Shown here: in pieces, positions 5,416-6,108 of the stretch
Layout: every line of letters starts with the position of its first letter
How positions within the stretch are numbered: position 1 is the first letter of the stretch
Assembly: GCA_030622295.1 (NCBI GenBank)
Contig: JAUXGI010000076.1
Coordinates: forward strand, 1 to 6,108
Length of the DNA stretch: 6,108 nucleotides
From: Planctomycetota bacterium
Lineage (GTDB): Bacteria; Planctomycetota; B129-G9
Direction of reading: 5' to 3'
The notes under the pieces: model-generated
What the model was told of the DNA's origin: nothing
Database searches by the model: none
The model's input: only the letters and a program-made list of their open reading frames with translations
Program-made: the position numbers and the translations under genes

Positions 5416-6108
5416 ATGAGCGAAAAGACACCGGACAATTTCGGCGCGCTTGAGCCGGAGTTCAGCGACTTCGACAGGGCGCGTGTCGTGGTGGTTCCCA
5501 TACCCTACGAGGGCACAACGACGTGGGGGAAGGGCGCGGCCCGCGGACCGCGCGCCATAATCGAGGCGTCGCAGAACATGGAATTGTTCGATGACGAGTT
5601 GTGGTGCGATACCTCAACCATCGGCATTCACACCTGTGAACCGCTTCAAATCCCCGAGTCCGAGGAGGCGGTCCATGCCGGAATCGAGCGCGTCTGTTCG
5701 GAACTGCTGAAGGAGGGCAAGTTCGTCGTCGGCCTCGGCGGCGAGCACTCCATTTCGGCGGGCCTGGTGCGGGCACATGCGCGGGAGTACGAGGACCTGT
5801 GCGTGCTGCAACTCGACGCCCACAGCGACCTGCGCGACACCTACGGCGGAACGAAATACAGCCACGCATGTGTCATGGCGCGCATCCTGGAGACCTGCCC
5901 CGTAACGCAGGTCGGCATCCGGAGCATCTCCGAGGAGGAAATACCGGCCCTGAACGGCGAAGACGTGCGCACCTTCTTCGCCGAGAAGATTCGCAACATG
6001 CCCGAATGGCGCGAGCGCGCCGTCGATACGCTGGCCCGGAACGTCTACGTGACCATCGACATGGACGTGTTCGACCCGTCGTTTGCCCCGGGCACGGGCA
6101 CGCCTGAG
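5416..6108 (+). CDS. speB: Agmatinase (ureohydrolase family), 3' end outside the window
   Basis: Hydrolyses agmatine to putrescine and urea with a two-manganese centre, in the cytoplasm. The frame is open from the ATG at 5416 to the last base: 231 codons, where family members have roughly 290-310, so about 60-80 residues are missing at the window edge. All ureohydrolase signatures visible so far are intact: GGEHS at 108-112 (His111), DAHSDLRD at 134-141 (Asp134, His136, Asp138), SHACVMAR at 149-156, and TIDMDVFDPSFAPGTGTPE at 213-231 (Asp215, Asp217). These supply the six expected metal ligands. The closing segment and the pdaD neighbour favour agmatinase over arginase or formimidoylglutamase. 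The only ribosome-binding-like sequence is TGGAG at 5399-5403, 12 nt before the ATG, an unusually long gap. An in-frame TTG at 5398 has no better site, so the ATG is kept. Probably co-transcribed with pdaD. Confidence 0.9.
   Translation, partial: MSEKTPDNFGALEPEFSDFDRARVVVVPIPYEGTTTWGKGAARGPRAIIEASQNMELFDDELWCDTSTIGIHTCEPLQIPESEEAVHAGIERVCSELLKEGKFVVGLGGEHSISAGLVRAHAREYEDLCVLQLDAHSDLRDTYGGTKYSHACVMARILETCPVTQVGIRSISEEEIPALNGEDVRTFFAEKIRNMPEWRERAVDTLARNVYVTIDMDVFDPSFAPGTGTPE

Noticed and set aside
5462..5869. Minus-strand open frame rich in arginine
   Set aside because: It is antisense to the agmatinase coding region, which has intact metal-binding motifs; the composition is typical of GC-rich shadow frames.
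5799..6107. Plus-strand 102-codon open frame at the right end
   Set aside because: It is an out-of-frame overlap of speB, and the agmatinase frame is clearly the real one here.

Overview
The window looks like chromosomal DNA of a moderately GC-rich bacterium. Genes have good Shine-Dalgarno sites and sigma70-type promoters, ATA isoleucine codons are frequent, and the gaps between genes carry short palindromic repeats. A pyruvoyl-type arginine decarboxylase and HEAT/PDZ and coiled-coil/Cys-pair proteins of unknown role suggest a little-studied lineage. A PVC-type bacterium (Planctomycetes and relatives) is a guess that the sequence alone cannot confirm.

Layout. Positions 1-285 hold the end of a repeat element, a nested inverted repeat and a perfect-consensus promoter (TTGACA, 17 nt, TATAAT). 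Next come three plus-strand genes: a branched-chain aminotransferase (ilvE, 286-1134), a membrane-anchored HEAT-like/PDZ protein (1296-2618) and a membrane-anchored coiled-coil protein ending in four CxxC pairs (2681-3643). A repeat-filled gap (3644-3836) separates these from a convergent minus-strand gene of the DUF4213/DUF364 type (3837-4571). A divergent regulatory gap (4572-4800) follows. The last two genes are pyruvoyl-dependent arginine decarboxylase (pdaD, 4801-5346) and agmatinase (speB, from 5416, running off the right edge).

How the genes work together. The clearest unit is pdaD-speB. PdaD would convert arginine to agmatine, and SpeB would convert agmatine to putrescine and urea, giving a compact two-step route to polyamines. 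The HEAT/PDZ and coiled-coil genes are 62 nt apart on the same strand and both encode single-anchor membrane proteins, so they may be co-transcribed and work at the envelope; no specific function can be assigned. IlvE is a stand-alone amino acid metabolism gene.

The main unexplained feature is a dispersed repeat with core GGGGGTCTGACTCCCCGAG. Copies lie in three gaps (between ilvE and the PDZ gene, between the convergent genes, and inside the pdaD-speB gap), and a probable fourth is cut by the left window edge. Two of these copies are followed by a second conserved module.
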